Source of the DNA: AP-15 sp963832875
GTDB lineage: Bacteria; Pseudomonadota; Alphaproteobacteria; ATCC43930; CGMCC-115725
Length of the DNA stretch: 64,000 nucleotides
Assembly: GCA_963832875.1 (NCBI GenBank)
Contig: CAWHWB010000008.1
Span: forward strand, 62,001-126,000
Direction: 5' to 3'
The notes under the pieces were generated by a model. The model was not told where the DNA came from and did no database searches. It worked only from the letters and a program-made list of their open reading frames with translations. Shown piece by piece: positions 38,013 through 47,335 of the stretch; the stretch's first letter is position 1; the number at the start of each line of letters is the position of its first letter. The position numbers and the translations under genes were made by a program.

Positions 38013-38560
38013 GCGACGCACCGGAGCGCGCGGCCCCGCTCGGCGCCGGCACCGCTGGCGGCGAGCACAGCCTGCTGCTGCGGGCGGCGACCGAGGAAAT
38101 CCAGGACAAGGGCTTTGTCACCGCCCGTCTCGACAGCGTGGTCAATTGGGCGCGCAGCGGGTCGTTGTGGCCGATGACCTTCGGCCTCGCCTGCTGCGCC
38201 GTCGAGATGATGCACACCGGCGCCAGCCGCTATGACCTCGACCGCTTCGGCGTCGTATTTCGCGCCAGCCCGCGTCAGTCCGACGTGATGATCGTCGCCG
38301 GCACGTTGTGCAACAAGATGGCGCCGGCGCTGCGCAAGGTCTACGACCAGATGGCCGAGCCGCGTTGGGTGATCTCGATGGGCTCCTGTGCCAATGGCGG
38401 CGGCTATTATCATTACTCCTATTCGGTGGTGCGCGGCTGCGACCGGATCGTCCCGGTCGACGTCTATGTGCCCGGCTGCCCGCCGACCGCCGAGGCGCTG
38501 CTCTACGGTGTCCTGCTGTTGCAGAAGAAGATTAGGCGCACCCGCAACTTCGCCCGCTGA
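38003..38560 (+). CDS. nuoB: NADH-quinone oxidoreductase subunit B
   Basis: A 185-residue peripheral-arm subunit that binds the terminal [4Fe-4S] cluster N2 next to the quinone site. Ligands are seen in GLACCAVEMM, SMGSCANGGG and VPGCPPTAEALL. ATG at 38003 has GGGAG upstream and overlaps the end of nuoA, so translation is coupled. The nuoC start overlaps its stop. Confidence 0.97.
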   Translation: MGVSDAPERAAPLGAGTAGGEHSLLLRAATEEIQDKGFVTARLDSVVNWARSGSLWPMTFGLACCAVEMMHTGASRYDLDRFGVVFRASPRQSDVMIVAGTLCNKMAPALRKVYDQMAEPRWVISMGSCANGGGYYHYSYSVVRGCDRIVPVDVYVPGCPPTAEALLYGVLLLQKKIRRTRNFAR

Positions 38561-39198
38561 TGGCTGCCATGGAAGAACGCTTGCAGACCCTCGCCGGGCA
38601 CCTCGCGGCGGCTTTGCCGGACGCGGTCGGCGAGCACGAAATCCGCCATCAGGAGTTGAGCGTACGGGTCGAGCGAGCGGCCCTGCCGCGGGTGCTGCGC
38701 TTTTTGCGCGACGATCCGGTATGCCGGTTCACGGTGCTCTGCGACATTTGCGGCGTCGATTTTCCCGACCGTCCGAGGCGTTTCGACGTCGTCTACAATC
38801 TCCTCAGCATGAGCCTCAACCAGCGCATTCGCCTGAAGGTCGAGACCGACGAGGACGAGCCGGTGCCGTCGGTGACGGCGCTCTACAGCAGCGCCGGCTG
38901 GTGGGAGCGCGAGGCCTGGGACCTCTATGGGATCTATTTCGCCGATAATCCCGACCTGCGCCGGATCCTGACCGATTACGGGTTCGAGGGCCATCCGATG
39001 CGCAAGGACTTTCCGCTGACGGGCTATGTCGAGCTGCGCTACGACGAGCAGCAGAAGCGGGTTGTCTATGAGCCGGTTCGCCTGCAGCAGGAGTTCCGCA
39101 GCTTCGATTTTCTGTCGCCCTGGGAGGGGATGGACCAGATCCTTCCTGGCGACGAGAAGGCTGGCGAGGGCAAGGCCCCGGCCGGAAACGCGCCATGA
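38560..39198 (+). CDS. nuoC: NADH-quinone oxidoreductase subunit C
   Basis: A 212-residue hydrophilic connecting subunit. The 30-kDa subunit signature ERE(A/T)WDLYGI is seen as WWEREAWDLYGIYFADNPDL, followed by DYGFEGHPMRKDFPLTGYVE. NuoC and NuoD are separate genes here, unlike the fused form of enterobacteria. Start and stop overlap both neighbours (TGATG and ATGA junctions). Confidence 0.97.
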   Translation: MAAMEERLQTLAGHLAAALPDAVGEHEIRHQELSVRVERAALPRVLRFLRDDPVCRFTVLCDICGVDFPDRPRRFDVVYNLLSMSLNQRIRLKVETDEDEPVPSVTALYSSAGWWEREAWDLYGIYFADNPDLRRILTDYGFEGHPMRKDFPLTGYVELRYDEQQKRVVYEPVRLQQEFRSFDFLSPWEGMDQILPGDEKAGEGKAPAGNAP

Positions 39199-40409
39199 GC
39201 GAACCGCATACGGTTCCCGAAAGCGAGCTCGAAGGGCCGCCGCGGATCAAGAATTTTATGATGAATTTCGGACCGCAGCATCCGGCCGCGCACGGCGTCA
39301 TGCGGCTCGTCCTCGAGATGGACGGCGAGATCGTCGAACGCGCTGACCCGCATATCGGCCTCCTTCACCGCGGCACCGAAAAGCTGATTGAGTACAAGAC
39401 TTATCTGCAGGCAATCCCCTATTTCGACCGGCTCGACTACGTGTCGCCGATGTGTCAGGAGCACGCCTTCGCGCTCGCCGTCGAGAAGCTCCTGGGGATC
39501 ACGCCGCCGCCTCGCGCCCAGTACATCCGCGTGCTGTTCGCCGAGATCACCCGCATCCTCAACCATCTCTTGTGCATCTGCGCGTTCGGGCTCGATGTCG
39601 GCGCGATCACCCCGTTTTTGTGGGGGTTCGAGGAGCGCGAGCGGCTGATGGAGTTTTACGAGCGGGTGTCGGGGGCGCGTCTGCACGCCAATTATTTCCG
39701 CCCCGGCGGGGTCCATCTCGACCTGCCGGCCGGGCTCGGCGACGACATCCTGGCGTTTTGCGCCACGTTCCCGCGGACGATCGACGACATCGAGCGGATC
39801 CTGACCGAGAACCGCATCTTCAAGGAGCGCACCGTCGATATCGGAGTGGCGAGCGCCGAGCAGGCGGCGGATTGGGGGTTTTCCGGCCCGATGCTGCGCG
39901 CCTCCGGGGTTGCCTGGGATTTGCGCCGGGCGCAGCCCTACGACGTCTACGACAAGATGGATTTCGACGTCCCGGTCGGCAAGAACGGCAATTCCTACGA
40001 CCGCTACCTGGTGCGGATCGAGGAGATGCGTCAGTCGGTGCGGATCATCGAGCAGGCGCTGGCGCAGATGCCGGGCGGACCGGTCAAAGTCAACGACCGC
40101 AAAGTGGCGCCGCCGCCGCGGGCCGAGATGAAGAGCTCGATGGAGGCGCTGATCCATTTTTTCAAGCTCTACACCGAGGGCTATCACGTGCCGGCCGGCG
40201 AGACCTATACTGCGGTCGAGGCGCCGAAAGGCGAATTCGGCGTCTATCTTGTTGCCGACGGCACTAACCGGCCCTATCGCTGCAAGATTCGCGCGCCGGG
40301 CTTCGCGTTTCTGCAGGCCGCCGACTTCATGTGCCGCGGCCACATGCTGGCCGACGTCGTCGCGATCATCGGCTCGATGGACATCGTCTTCGGCGAGATC
40401 GACCGATGA
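39195..40409 (+). CDS. nuoD: NADH-quinone oxidoreductase subunit D
   Basis: A 404-residue 49-kDa subunit that forms the quinone pocket with NuoB. It has FGPQHPAAHGVMRLVLEMDG, the LLHRGTEKLIEYKTYLQAIP signature and the C-terminal DIVFGEIDR. It retains no nickel ligands, as expected for the complex I version of this hydrogenase-like fold. Confidence 0.98.
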   Translation: MSEPHTVPESELEGPPRIKNFMMNFGPQHPAAHGVMRLVLEMDGEIVERADPHIGLLHRGTEKLIEYKTYLQAIPYFDRLDYVSPMCQEHAFALAVEKLLGITPPPRAQYIRVLFAEITRILNHLLCICAFGLDVGAITPFLWGFEERERLMEFYERVSGARLHANYFRPGGVHLDLPAGLGDDILAFCATFPRTIDDIERILTENRIFKERTVDIGVASAEQAADWGFSGPMLRASGVAWDLRRAQPYDVYDKMDFDVPVGKNGNSYDRYLVRIEEMRQSVRIIEQALAQMPGGPVKVNDRKVAPPPRAEMKSSMEALIHFFKLYTEGYHVPAGETYTAVEAPKGEFGVYLVADGTNRPYRCKIRAPGFAFLQAADFMCRGHMLADVVAIIGSMDIVFGEIDR

Positions 40410-41044
40410 ACAGCTCCGCTTCAGCGCCGCCATTCGAGCAGCCCCAGAGCTTTGAATTCACCCCCGAGAATTTGCGCGTGGCCGAGGCGCATATCGCCAA
40501 ATACCCGCCCGGCCGGCAGGCGAGCGCGGTCTTGCCATTGCTCGATCTGGCGCAGCGCCAGAGCCGTGGTTGGCTGCCGCGCGCGGCGATGGACTATGTC
40601 GCGCACCTGCTGGCGATGGCACCGATCCGGGTCTACGAGGTCGGCAGCTTCTATACGATGCTCAACCTGCGGCCGGTTGGGCGTTATCTGCTGCAGGCCT
40701 GCACGACAACGCCGTGCTGGCTGCGCGGCTCGGACGAGGTGGTCGGCGCCTGCGAGCGCAAGCTCGGGATCGGGATTGGCGACAGCACTGCCGACGGCCT
40801 CTTCACTCTGGTCGAGGTCGAGTGTCTGGGGGCCTGCGTCAACGCGCCGATCCTGCAGGTCAACGACGATTTTTACGAGGATCTCGACGGCCCGGCGACC
40901 GAGGCGCTGCTCGACGCGCTGCGCGCCGGCGCACCGCCGCCGCCAGGCTCGGCGATCGGCCGGCAAGGCTCCGAGCCGGTCGACGGTCGCACCACATTGA
41001 CCGAGCCGGTCGGCGAGGCCGGCACCGGCACTGAGAGGACCTGA
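40406..41044 (+). CDS. nuoE: NADH-quinone oxidoreductase subunit E
   Basis: A 212-residue thioredoxin-fold subunit with a [2Fe-2S] cluster (N1a); ligands lie in LQACTTTPCWLRG and VEVECLGACVNAPILQVND. The last 40 residues are a Gly/Pro-rich tail that is variable in the family. ATG at 40406 overlaps the nuoD stop. A longer frame from 40331 is inside nuoD and is rejected. Confidence 0.97.
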   Translation: MNSSASAPPFEQPQSFEFTPENLRVAEAHIAKYPPGRQASAVLPLLDLAQRQSRGWLPRAAMDYVAHLLAMAPIRVYEVGSFYTMLNLRPVGRYLLQACTTTPCWLRGSDEVVGACERKLGIGIGDSTADGLFTLVEVECLGACVNAPILQVNDDFYEDLDGPATEALLDALRAGAPPPPGSAIGRQGSEPVDGRTTLTEPVGEAGTGTERT

Positions 41045-42334
41045 ATGCTCGCCGACCAGGACCGCATCTTCACCAATCTCTACGGCCGGAACGACTGGCG
41101 GCTCGACGGCGCGCGGCGGCGCGGCGATTGGGACCGAACCAAGGAGTTGATCCTCAAGGGCCGCGACTGGATCGTCAACGAGGTCAAGGAATCGGGCCTG
41201 CGCGGGCGCGGCGGCGCCGGCTTTCCGACTGGGCTCAAATGGTCGTTCATGCCGAAGGAGAGCGACCGGCCGACCTATCTCGCCGTCAACGCCGACGAGA
41301 GCGAGCCCGGCACCTGCAAGGACCGCGATATCCTGCGCAACGACCCGCACAAGCTTATCGAGGGCACGCTCCTGGCCTCGGCCGGGATGGGTGTGCACCA
41401 TTGCTATATCTACATCCGCGGTGAATTCTACAACGAGGCGCAGCGCCTGCAGGCGGCGATTGACGAGGCCTATGGCGCCGGGCTGATCGGCAGGGACGCC
41501 TGCGGCTCGGGCTATCCGTTCGAGCTCTATCTGCACCGCGGCGCCGGCGCCTATATCTGCGGTGAAGAGACGGGCCTGCTCGAGAGCCTCGAAGGGCGCA
41601 AGGGGCAGCCCCGGCTGAAGCCGCCGTTTCCGGCCCAGGTCGGGCTCTATGGCTGCCCAACCACGGTCAACAATGTCGAGACGATTGCGGTCGTGCCGAC
41701 GATCCTGCGGCGCGGCGGCGCCTGGTTTGCCGCGATCGGCCGGCCGAAGAACAGCGGCACCAAGATCTATTGCCTCTCGGGCCACGTAAATACGCCGTGC
41801 AATGTCGAGGAGGCGATGAGCATCCCATTGAAGGAGCTGATCGAGCGCCATGGGGGCGGTGTGCGCGGCGGCTGGGACAACCTCTTGGCGGTGATCCCGG
41901 GCGGCTCGTCGGTGCCGGTCATTCCGAAATCGGTCTGCGAGACGGTGCTGATGGATTTCGACAGTCTGCAGGCGGTTAAGAGCGCGCTCGGCACCGCCGC
42001 GGTCATCGTCATGGACAAGACGACCGACATCGTCAAGGCGATCGCGCGCCTCTCGAAATTCTACAAGCACGAAAGCTGCGGCCAGTGCACGCCCTGCCGC
42101 GAGGGGCTCGGCTGGGTCTGGCGGGTCATGGAGCGGATGGTCGAGGGCAACGCCTCGGTGGCCGAGATCGATATGCTGCTCGACGTATCCTACGAGGTCG
42201 AAGGCCACACGATCTGCGCGCTGGCCGATGGTGCGGCATGGCCGGTGCAAGGGCTGATCCGCCACTTTCGGCCGGAGATGGAGCGGCGCATTGCCGAGTA
42301 CCGCAACGCCGCGATGCCGCGGGCGGCGGAGTGA
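41045..42334 (+). CDS. nuoF: NADH-quinone oxidoreductase subunit F
   Basis: A 429-residue flavoprotein that oxidises NADH. The NADH/FMN site is seen in GLRGRGGAGFPTGLKW and NADESEPGTCKDR. The N3 [4Fe-4S] ligands are in HESCGQCTPCREG plus a later Cys (HTICALADGAAW). It starts right after the nuoE stop. A palindromic repeat separates it from nuoG. Confidence 0.98.
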   Translation: MLADQDRIFTNLYGRNDWRLDGARRRGDWDRTKELILKGRDWIVNEVKESGLRGRGGAGFPTGLKWSFMPKESDRPTYLAVNADESEPGTCKDRDILRNDPHKLIEGTLLASAGMGVHHCYIYIRGEFYNEAQRLQAAIDEAYGAGLIGRDACGSGYPFELYLHRGAGAYICGEETGLLESLEGRKGQPRLKPPFPAQVGLYGCPTTVNNVETIAVVPTILRRGGAWFAAIGRPKNSGTKIYCLSGHVNTPCNVEEAMSIPLKELIERHGGGVRGGWDNLLAVIPGGSSVPVIPKSVCETVLMDFDSLQAVKSALGTAAVIVMDKTTDIVKAIARLSKFYKHESCGQCTPCREGLGWVWRVMERMVEGNASVAEIDMLLDVSYEVEGHTICALADGAAWPVQGLIRHFRPEMERRIAEYRNAAMPRAAE

Positions 42335-42354
42335 ATGATCTCGCCAAATAAGCC

Positions 42355-42473
42355 GTCATTGCGAGTTTACGGGTGCGCGCGATGCGCGGCCCGAGGACAG
42401 GCCCGCGAAGCAATCTCCTGCAGCCGGTGTTACCCCAACGGGGTTGCATCGCCGCTTTGCTCTTCGCAATGAC
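42355..42473. repeat. Palindromic repeat between nuoF and nuoG, GTCATTGCGA type
   Basis: The ends GTCATTGCGA (42355-42364) and TCGCAATGAC (42464-42473) are perfect inverted repeats enclosing further complementary GC-rich pieces, including CCCCAACGGGG. It resembles dispersed intergenic repeats of the type CGTCATTGCGAG...GAAGCAATC common in alphaproteobacteria, and differs from the other repeats in this operon. Confidence 0.8.
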
Positions 42474-42499
42474 AGCTGAAAGCTGAGGATCTAGGCGCG

Positions 42500-44572
42500 A
42501 TGCCGAAGCTCACGATCGACGGCGACGAAATCGAGGTGCCGGCAGGCACGACGATCTTGCAGGCTTGCGAATTGGCCGGCGTCGAGGTCGCGCATTTCTG
42601 CTTTCACGAGCGGCTGGCGATCGCCGGGAACTGCCGGATGTGCCTGGTCGAGGTCGAAAAATCGCCAAAGCCGATCGCATCCTGCGCGATGCCGATTGGC
42701 GACGGCATGGTGGTCCACACCAAATCGCCAAAGGCGGTGAAGGCGCAAAAGGGAGTGATGGAGTTCCTGCTGATCAACCACCCGCTCGACTGCCCGATCT
42801 GCGACCAGGGCGGCGAGTGCGATCTGCAGGACCAGGCGATGGCGTATGGGTTCGACCGCGGCCGGTTCGAGGAGAACAAGCGTGCGGTGCGCGACAAGGA
42901 TTTCGGCCCATTGGTCGAAACCCACATGACCCGCTGCATCCACTGCACGCGCTGCATCCGCTTTCTGACCGAGATCGCCGGGGTCGAGGAGCTGGGCGCC
43001 ACCGGGCGTGGCGAGGACATGGAGATCACGACCTATATCGAGCGCGCGCTCGGCTCGGAATTGTCCGCCAACATCATCGATCTGTGCCCGGTCGGCGCAC
43101 TGACCTCGAAGCCCTACGCGTTCATGGCCCGGCCGTGGGAATTGAGCAAAACCGAGTCGATCGATGTGCTCGACGCGGTCGGCAGCAACATCCGGGTCGA
43201 TGCGCGCAACGCGCAGGTCTTGCGGGTATTGCCGCGGGTCAACGAGGCGGTCAATGAGGAGTGGATCTCGGACAAGACCCGTTATGCGATCGACGGCTTG
43301 CGCCGCCGGCGGCTCGACCGCCCCTATGCCGGCCGGCGCGGCCTTCGCGCCGAGACCGATTGGCGAGAGGCGCTCGAGATGGTCGCCGACCGGCTGAAAA
43401 CGGTGCCGGGAGAGCGCGTTGGCGCGATTGCCGGCGATCTCTCTGATCTCGAATCGATGTTCGCGCTGAAGGAGCTGCTGACCGGCCTCGGCGCGGTCAG
43501 CCTCGACTGCCGCCAAGACGGGGCCAAGCTCGATCGGCGCTACCGCGCGGGCTACCTGTTCAACACCACGATCGCCGGCATCGAACAGGCCGATGCGTGT
43601 CTTTTGATCGGAACCAACCCGCGCTGGGAAGCGCCTCTCGTCAACGCCCGGCTGCGCAAGCGCCATCTGCGAGGCGGGTTTGCGATCGCCGCGATCGGCC
43701 CGGCGCTTGATCTGTCTTTCCCGGTCGAGATGCTAGGCCAGGGCGGCGAGACGCTCGGCGCGCTCGCCGAGGGCCGGCATCCCTGGGCCGAGCGGCTGCG
43801 CGGCGCCAAGAACCCGATTCTGGTGCTGGGGCAGGGGGCATTGACGCGGGCGGACGGCGCGCAGGTGCTGGCTGCGGCCCGCCGGATCGCCGAGAGTTGC
43901 GGGCTGGTGCGCGACGGCTGGAACGGGTTCAACGTCTTACACCGCGCCGCGGCGCGGGTCGGCGGGCTCGATCTCGGCTTTGTGCCGGGCCCCAGCGGGC
44001 GTGACGTTGCCGGCATCCTCGAAGGGTGCCGATCGGGTGCGATCGAGCTGCTTTATCTGCTCGGCGCCGACGAGATCGATACTGCCGATCTCGGCTCGGC
44101 CTTTGTCGTCTATCAGGGGCATCACGGCGACCGTGGCGCCGAGCGCGCCGACGTGATCCTGCCGGGTTCCGCCTATACCGAGAAGGACGGCACCTACATC
44201 AATACCGAGGGGCGGGTGCAGCAGGGGCGCCGCGCCACCTTCCCTCCCGGCGAGGCGCGCGAGGATTGGAAGATCGTGCGGGCGCTGTCGAACGCCGTCG
44301 GCCGGCCGCTCCCTTTCAACACTCTGAGCGAACTGCGACGACGGTTGCGCGATGCCTGCCCGGCGACGGCCGAAACGGACCGGGCTCCCGCCGCTGCGTG
44401 GGGCGAATTCGGCGAGGCGGGTCCGCTCGACCCGGCGGCATTCGCCTATCCGATCGCGGATTTCTACCGCACCGATCCGATCAGCCGGGCCAGCGCGACC
44501 ATGGCCGAGTGCAGCGAAACCTTTCTCGCCCACCACGGCGAGTTGCCCGCGCGGACCGGCACGCATGGCTAG
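42500..44572 (+). CDS. nuoG: NADH-quinone oxidoreductase subunit G
   Basis: A 690-residue iron-sulfur subunit. The N-terminal [2Fe-2S] ligands are C34, C45, C48 and C62 (GNCRMCLVEV). Next come CPICDQGGECDLQDQ (with the His/Cys ligands of N5 downstream) and the CIHCTRCIRF cluster. The C-terminal molybdopterin-oxidoreductase-like domain has no cofactor ligands, as usual. Its end overlaps nuoH by 8 bases. Confidence 0.97.
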   Translation: MPKLTIDGDEIEVPAGTTILQACELAGVEVAHFCFHERLAIAGNCRMCLVEVEKSPKPIASCAMPIGDGMVVHTKSPKAVKAQKGVMEFLLINHPLDCPICDQGGECDLQDQAMAYGFDRGRFEENKRAVRDKDFGPLVETHMTRCIHCTRCIRFLTEIAGVEELGATGRGEDMEITTYIERALGSELSANIIDLCPVGALTSKPYAFMARPWELSKTESIDVLDAVGSNIRVDARNAQVLRVLPRVNEAVNEEWISDKTRYAIDGLRRRRLDRPYAGRRGLRAETDWREALEMVADRLKTVPGERVGAIAGDLSDLESMFALKELLTGLGAVSLDCRQDGAKLDRRYRAGYLFNTTIAGIEQADACLLIGTNPRWEAPLVNARLRKRHLRGGFAIAAIGPALDLSFPVEMLGQGGETLGALAEGRHPWAERLRGAKNPILVLGQGALTRADGAQVLAAARRIAESCGLVRDGWNGFNVLHRAAARVGGLDLGFVPGPSGRDVAGILEGCRSGAIELLYLLGADEIDTADLGSAFVVYQGHHGDRGAERADVILPGSAYTEKDGTYINTEGRVQQGRRATFPPGEAREDWKIVRALSNAVGRPLPFNTLSELRRRLRDACPATAETDRAPAAAWGEFGEAGPLDPAAFAYPIADFYRTDPISRASATMAECSETFLAHHGELPARTGTHG

Positions 44573-45569
44573 TTTTTGGAGCGGCTATGCCGGGCTGACG
44601 ATCATCACCATCGGCGAGGTGCTGGCGGTGGTCGTGCCCTTGCTGATCGCGGTCGCCTATCTGACCTACGCCGAGCGCAAGGTGCTGGCGTTCTCGCAAT
44701 TGCGCAAAGGGCCGAACGTCGTCGGCCCGTTCGGGTTGCTGCAGCCGTTCGCGGACGGGCTCAAATTATTGATCAAGGAGACTATCGTCCCGAGCGGGGC
44801 CAACCGGATCGTATTCGTCGTGGCGCCGATCGTGACCTTCACGTTGAGCCTGGTCGCCTGGGCGGTGATCCCGTTCGATCCCGGCGTCGTGATCGCCAAC
44901 ATCAATGTTGGGATTCTGTACCTGTTCGCGATCAGCTCATTGGGCGTCTACGGCATCATTCTCGCCGGCTGGGCCTCGAACTCCCGCTACGCCTTTCTCG
45001 GCGCGTTGCGGTCGGCGGCGCAGATGGTCTCCTACGAGGTCGCGATCGGGTTTGTGCTGGTGACCGTGCTCTTGTGCGTCGGCTCGCTCAATCTGAGCGC
45101 CGTCGTCGAGGCGCAGCGCCACATCTGGTTCTGTGTCCCGCTGCTGCCGATGTTCGTGATTTTCTTCATCTCGGGCCTGGCCGAGACCAACCGCGCCCCG
45201 TTCGACGTGGTCGAGGGCGAGACCGAGCTGGTGGCCGGCTACTTCGTCGAATATTCGGCGATGGCGTTTGCGCTGTTCTACCTCGGCGAATACGCCAACA
45301 TGATCCTGATGAGCGCCATGACCAGCGTGCTGTTTCTCGGCGGCTGGCTGGCACCATTCGGGGTGCCGCCGTTTACTTGGGTCCCAGGATGGATCTGGTT
45401 TCTGCTCAAGATCGCCTTTGTGCTGTTCTGCTTCTTGTGGGTGCGGGCGACCTTTCCGCGCTTCCGCTATGACCAGCTGATGCGGCTGGGCTGGAAGGTG
45501 TTTCTGCCGTTTTCGCTGTTCTGGCTGGTGCTGACCGCGGGCGTGCTGGTCGCCGGCGGATGGCGCTGA
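44565..45569 (+). CDS. nuoH: NADH-quinone oxidoreductase subunit H
   Basis: A 334-residue, eight-helix membrane subunit at the quinone entry. Motifs are TYAERKVLAFSQLRKGPNVV, GPFGLLQPFADGLKLLIKE and GLAETNRAPFDVVEGETELV (the charged quinone-linked loop). ATG at 44565 gives MASFWSGYAGL; a longer frame from 44352 is inside nuoG. Confidence 0.97.
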   Translation: MASFWSGYAGLTIITIGEVLAVVVPLLIAVAYLTYAERKVLAFSQLRKGPNVVGPFGLLQPFADGLKLLIKETIVPSGANRIVFVVAPIVTFTLSLVAWAVIPFDPGVVIANINVGILYLFAISSLGVYGIILAGWASNSRYAFLGALRSAAQMVSYEVAIGFVLVTVLLCVGSLNLSAVVEAQRHIWFCVPLLPMFVIFFISGLAETNRAPFDVVEGETELVAGYFVEYSAMAFALFYLGEYANMILMSAMTSVLFLGGWLAPFGVPPFTWVPGWIWFLLKIAFVLFCFLWVRATFPRFRYDQLMRLGWKVFLPFSLFWLVLTAGVLVAGGWR

Positions 45570-45596
45570 GCCGGCGATGGGCTGAGGATCGAAGCG

Positions 45597-46085
45597 ATGG
45601 CACTTTGGGCACGCGGCGCGCGCGGCCTTCTGCTGAGCGAGCTGCTTTCGGGGATGGCGCTGACCCTACGCTACATGTTCAGGCGCTCGGTCACGGTCAA
45701 CTATCCCTATGAGAAAGGCCCGCTCAGTACTCGCTTTCGCGGAGAGCACGCGCTCAGGCGCTATGCCAACGGCGAGGAGCGCTGCATCGCCTGCAAACTA
45801 TGCGAGGCGATCTGCCCGGCATTGGCGATCACGATCGAGGCCGAGCCGCGCGCCGACGGCAGCCGGCGCACCACGCGGTACGACATCGACATGACCAAAT
45901 GCATCTATTGCGGATACTGTCAGGAGGCCTGCCCGGTCGACGCGATCGTCGAAGGGCCGAATTTCGAGTTCGCCACCGAGACCCGCGAAGAGCTGTTCTA
46001 TGACAAGGAGAAGCTCTTGGACAATGGCGACCGCTGGGAGGCCGAGATCGCCAAGAACCTCGCGCTCGACGCCCCCTACCGGTGA
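45597..46085 (+). CDS. nuoI: NADH-quinone oxidoreductase subunit I
   Basis: A 162-residue ferredoxin-like subunit with two [4Fe-4S] clusters (N6a, N6b): C63-C66-C69-C73 in ERCIACKLCEAICP and C102-C105-C108-C112 in KCIYCGYCQEACPVDA. GAGG lies upstream of the ATG. A palindromic repeat follows before nuoJ. Confidence 0.98.
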   Translation: MALWARGARGLLLSELLSGMALTLRYMFRRSVTVNYPYEKGPLSTRFRGEHALRRYANGEERCIACKLCEAICPALAITIEAEPRADGSRRTTRYDIDMTKCIYCGYCQEACPVDAIVEGPNFEFATETREELFYDKEKLLDNGDRWEAEIAKNLALDAPYR

Positions 46086-46109
46086 GATGACAGAGATGCG
46101 ATGCGCTAC

Positions 46110-46192
46110 CCTCACCCACCCGTCCCTGCGGGCCGGGTCCACCCTCTCCCGCATTGCGGGAGAGGGTGCCGAGCGCAGCGAGGCGGGTGAGG
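46110..46192. repeat. Palindromic repeat between nuoI and nuoJ, CCTCACCC type
   Basis: The outer arms CCTCACCC (46110-46117) and GGGTGAGG (46185-46192) enclose a perfect 13-bp hairpin ACCCTCTCCCGCA / TGCGGGAGAGGGT (46141-46167) with a single-base loop. The element supplies the GAGG that serves as ribosome binding site of nuoJ. It belongs to the family at 2900-3012 and 55571-55608. Confidence 0.85.
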
Positions 46193-46199
46193 TGTGGCG

Positions 46200-46814
46200 A
46201 TGATCCTGCAGGCGATCCTGTTCTATATCTTCGCCGCGTCGGCGGTGGCGGCCGGAGTGATGGTTGTGGCTGCCCGCAACCCGGTGCATTCGGTGCTGTT
46301 CCTGATCGTCGCCTTTTTCGACACCGCGGCGCTGTTCGTGCTGATCGGCGCCGAGTTCCTGGCGATGATCCTGGTCATTGTCTATGTCGGCGCGGTCGCG
46401 GTGCTGTTCCTCTTTGTCGTGATGATGCTCGATATCGACTTTGTCCAGCTGCGCAGTGGCTTTGTGCGCTATCTGCCGATCGGCGCCGCGGTTGGCCTGG
46501 CCCTGCTGGCCGAACTGGTCTTCGTCATATTGAGCTGGGTGGTGACCCCGGCCGCGATCGGCCGCGGCGCGGCGCTGCCGGCCGGCGGCGTCACTCTCAG
46601 CAACACGCGGGCGCTCGGCGACGTGCTCTACACGCGCTATCTGTTCGCCTTTGAGGGCGCCGGACTGATCCTCTTGGTCGCGATGATCGGGGCCATCGTG
46701 TTGACCCTGCGCCGCCGCGCCGATGTGCGCCGCCAGTCGATCGCGGCCCAGCTCGCCCGCACCCGCGCGCAGTCGGTCGAGGTGGTCAAGGTGCCGGTCG
46801 GCGGCGGCGTGTGA
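46200..46814 (+). CDS. nuoJ: NADH-quinone oxidoreductase subunit J
   Basis: A 204-residue membrane subunit with five helices, including the pi-bulge helix region IVYVGAVAVLFLFVVMMLDI that links quinone reduction to proton pumping. ATG at 46200 is placed 7 bases after GAGG; a GTG at 46194 is possible but poorly spaced. The C-terminal tail is basic. The nuoK start overlaps its stop. Confidence 0.96.
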   Translation: MILQAILFYIFAASAVAAGVMVVAARNPVHSVLFLIVAFFDTAALFVLIGAEFLAMILVIVYVGAVAVLFLFVVMMLDIDFVQLRSGFVRYLPIGAAVGLALLAELVFVILSWVVTPAAIGRGAALPAGGVTLSNTRALGDVLYTRYLFAFEGAGLILLVAMIGAIVLTLRRRADVRRQSIAAQLARTRAQSVEVVKVPVGGGV

Positions 46815-47122
46815 TGCTGATCGGCCTTCCGCACTACCTGACTGTCGCCGCGATCCTGTTCACGCTCGGGATCTTCGGCATCTTTCTCAACCGCAAGAAC
46901 GTCATCATCATTCTGATGTCGATCGAGCTGATGCTGCTTGCGGTCAACATCAATTTCGTGGCCTTTTCGGTGTTCCTGAACGACATCGTCGGCCAGGCCT
47001 TTGCGATGTTCGTGTTAACCGTCGCCGCGGCCGAGGCGGCGATCGGCCTTGCCATTCTCGTCGTCTATTTCCGTAACCGCGGCACCATCCGGGTCGAAGA
47101 CATCAACATGATGAAAGGCTGA
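46814..47122 (+). CDS. nuoK: NADH-quinone oxidoreductase subunit K
   Basis: A 102-residue, three-helix membrane subunit. The conserved Glu residues of the proton path are seen in IIILMSIELMLLAVNINFVA and TVAAAEAAIGLAILVVYFRN. ATG at 46814 shares bases with the nuoJ TGA. A repeat cluster separates it from nuoL. Confidence 0.97.
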   Translation: MLIGLPHYLTVAAILFTLGIFGIFLNRKNVIIILMSIELMLLAVNINFVAFSVFLNDIVGQAFAMFVLTVAAAEAAIGLAILVVYFRNRGTIRVEDINMMKG

Positions 47123-47173
47123 GGCGCCGGTCATCCGCGATGCCACGCATTCCAAACAGTGAAAATCCGTCTT

Positions 47174-47250
47174 GGCCGGACTTGTTCCGGCCATCCACGC
47201 CTTATTGCGCTGGCGATGAGGGCGTGGATCACCGGGCCAAGCCCGGTGAT
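47174..47250. repeat. Multi-hairpin repeat between nuoK and nuoL
   Basis: Three perfect inverted repeats are packed together: GGCCGGA/TCCGGCC (47174-47192), ATCCACGCC/GGCGTGGAT (47193-47201 with 47221-47229) and ATCACCGGGC/GCCCGGTGAT (47228-47250). The sequence is of the CCGGGCCAAGCCCGG type seen dispersed in alphaproteobacterial genomes. It is a third repeat family inside the same operon. Confidence 0.85.
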
Positions 47251-47335
47251 GGCGATTCCGGGGGCTCCTTTCGCCGGGTAGGGACGGAGCGGATCGCGAG
47301 TGAGCCCGGCACCCACCGGTGTGGAGGCTAACGTC

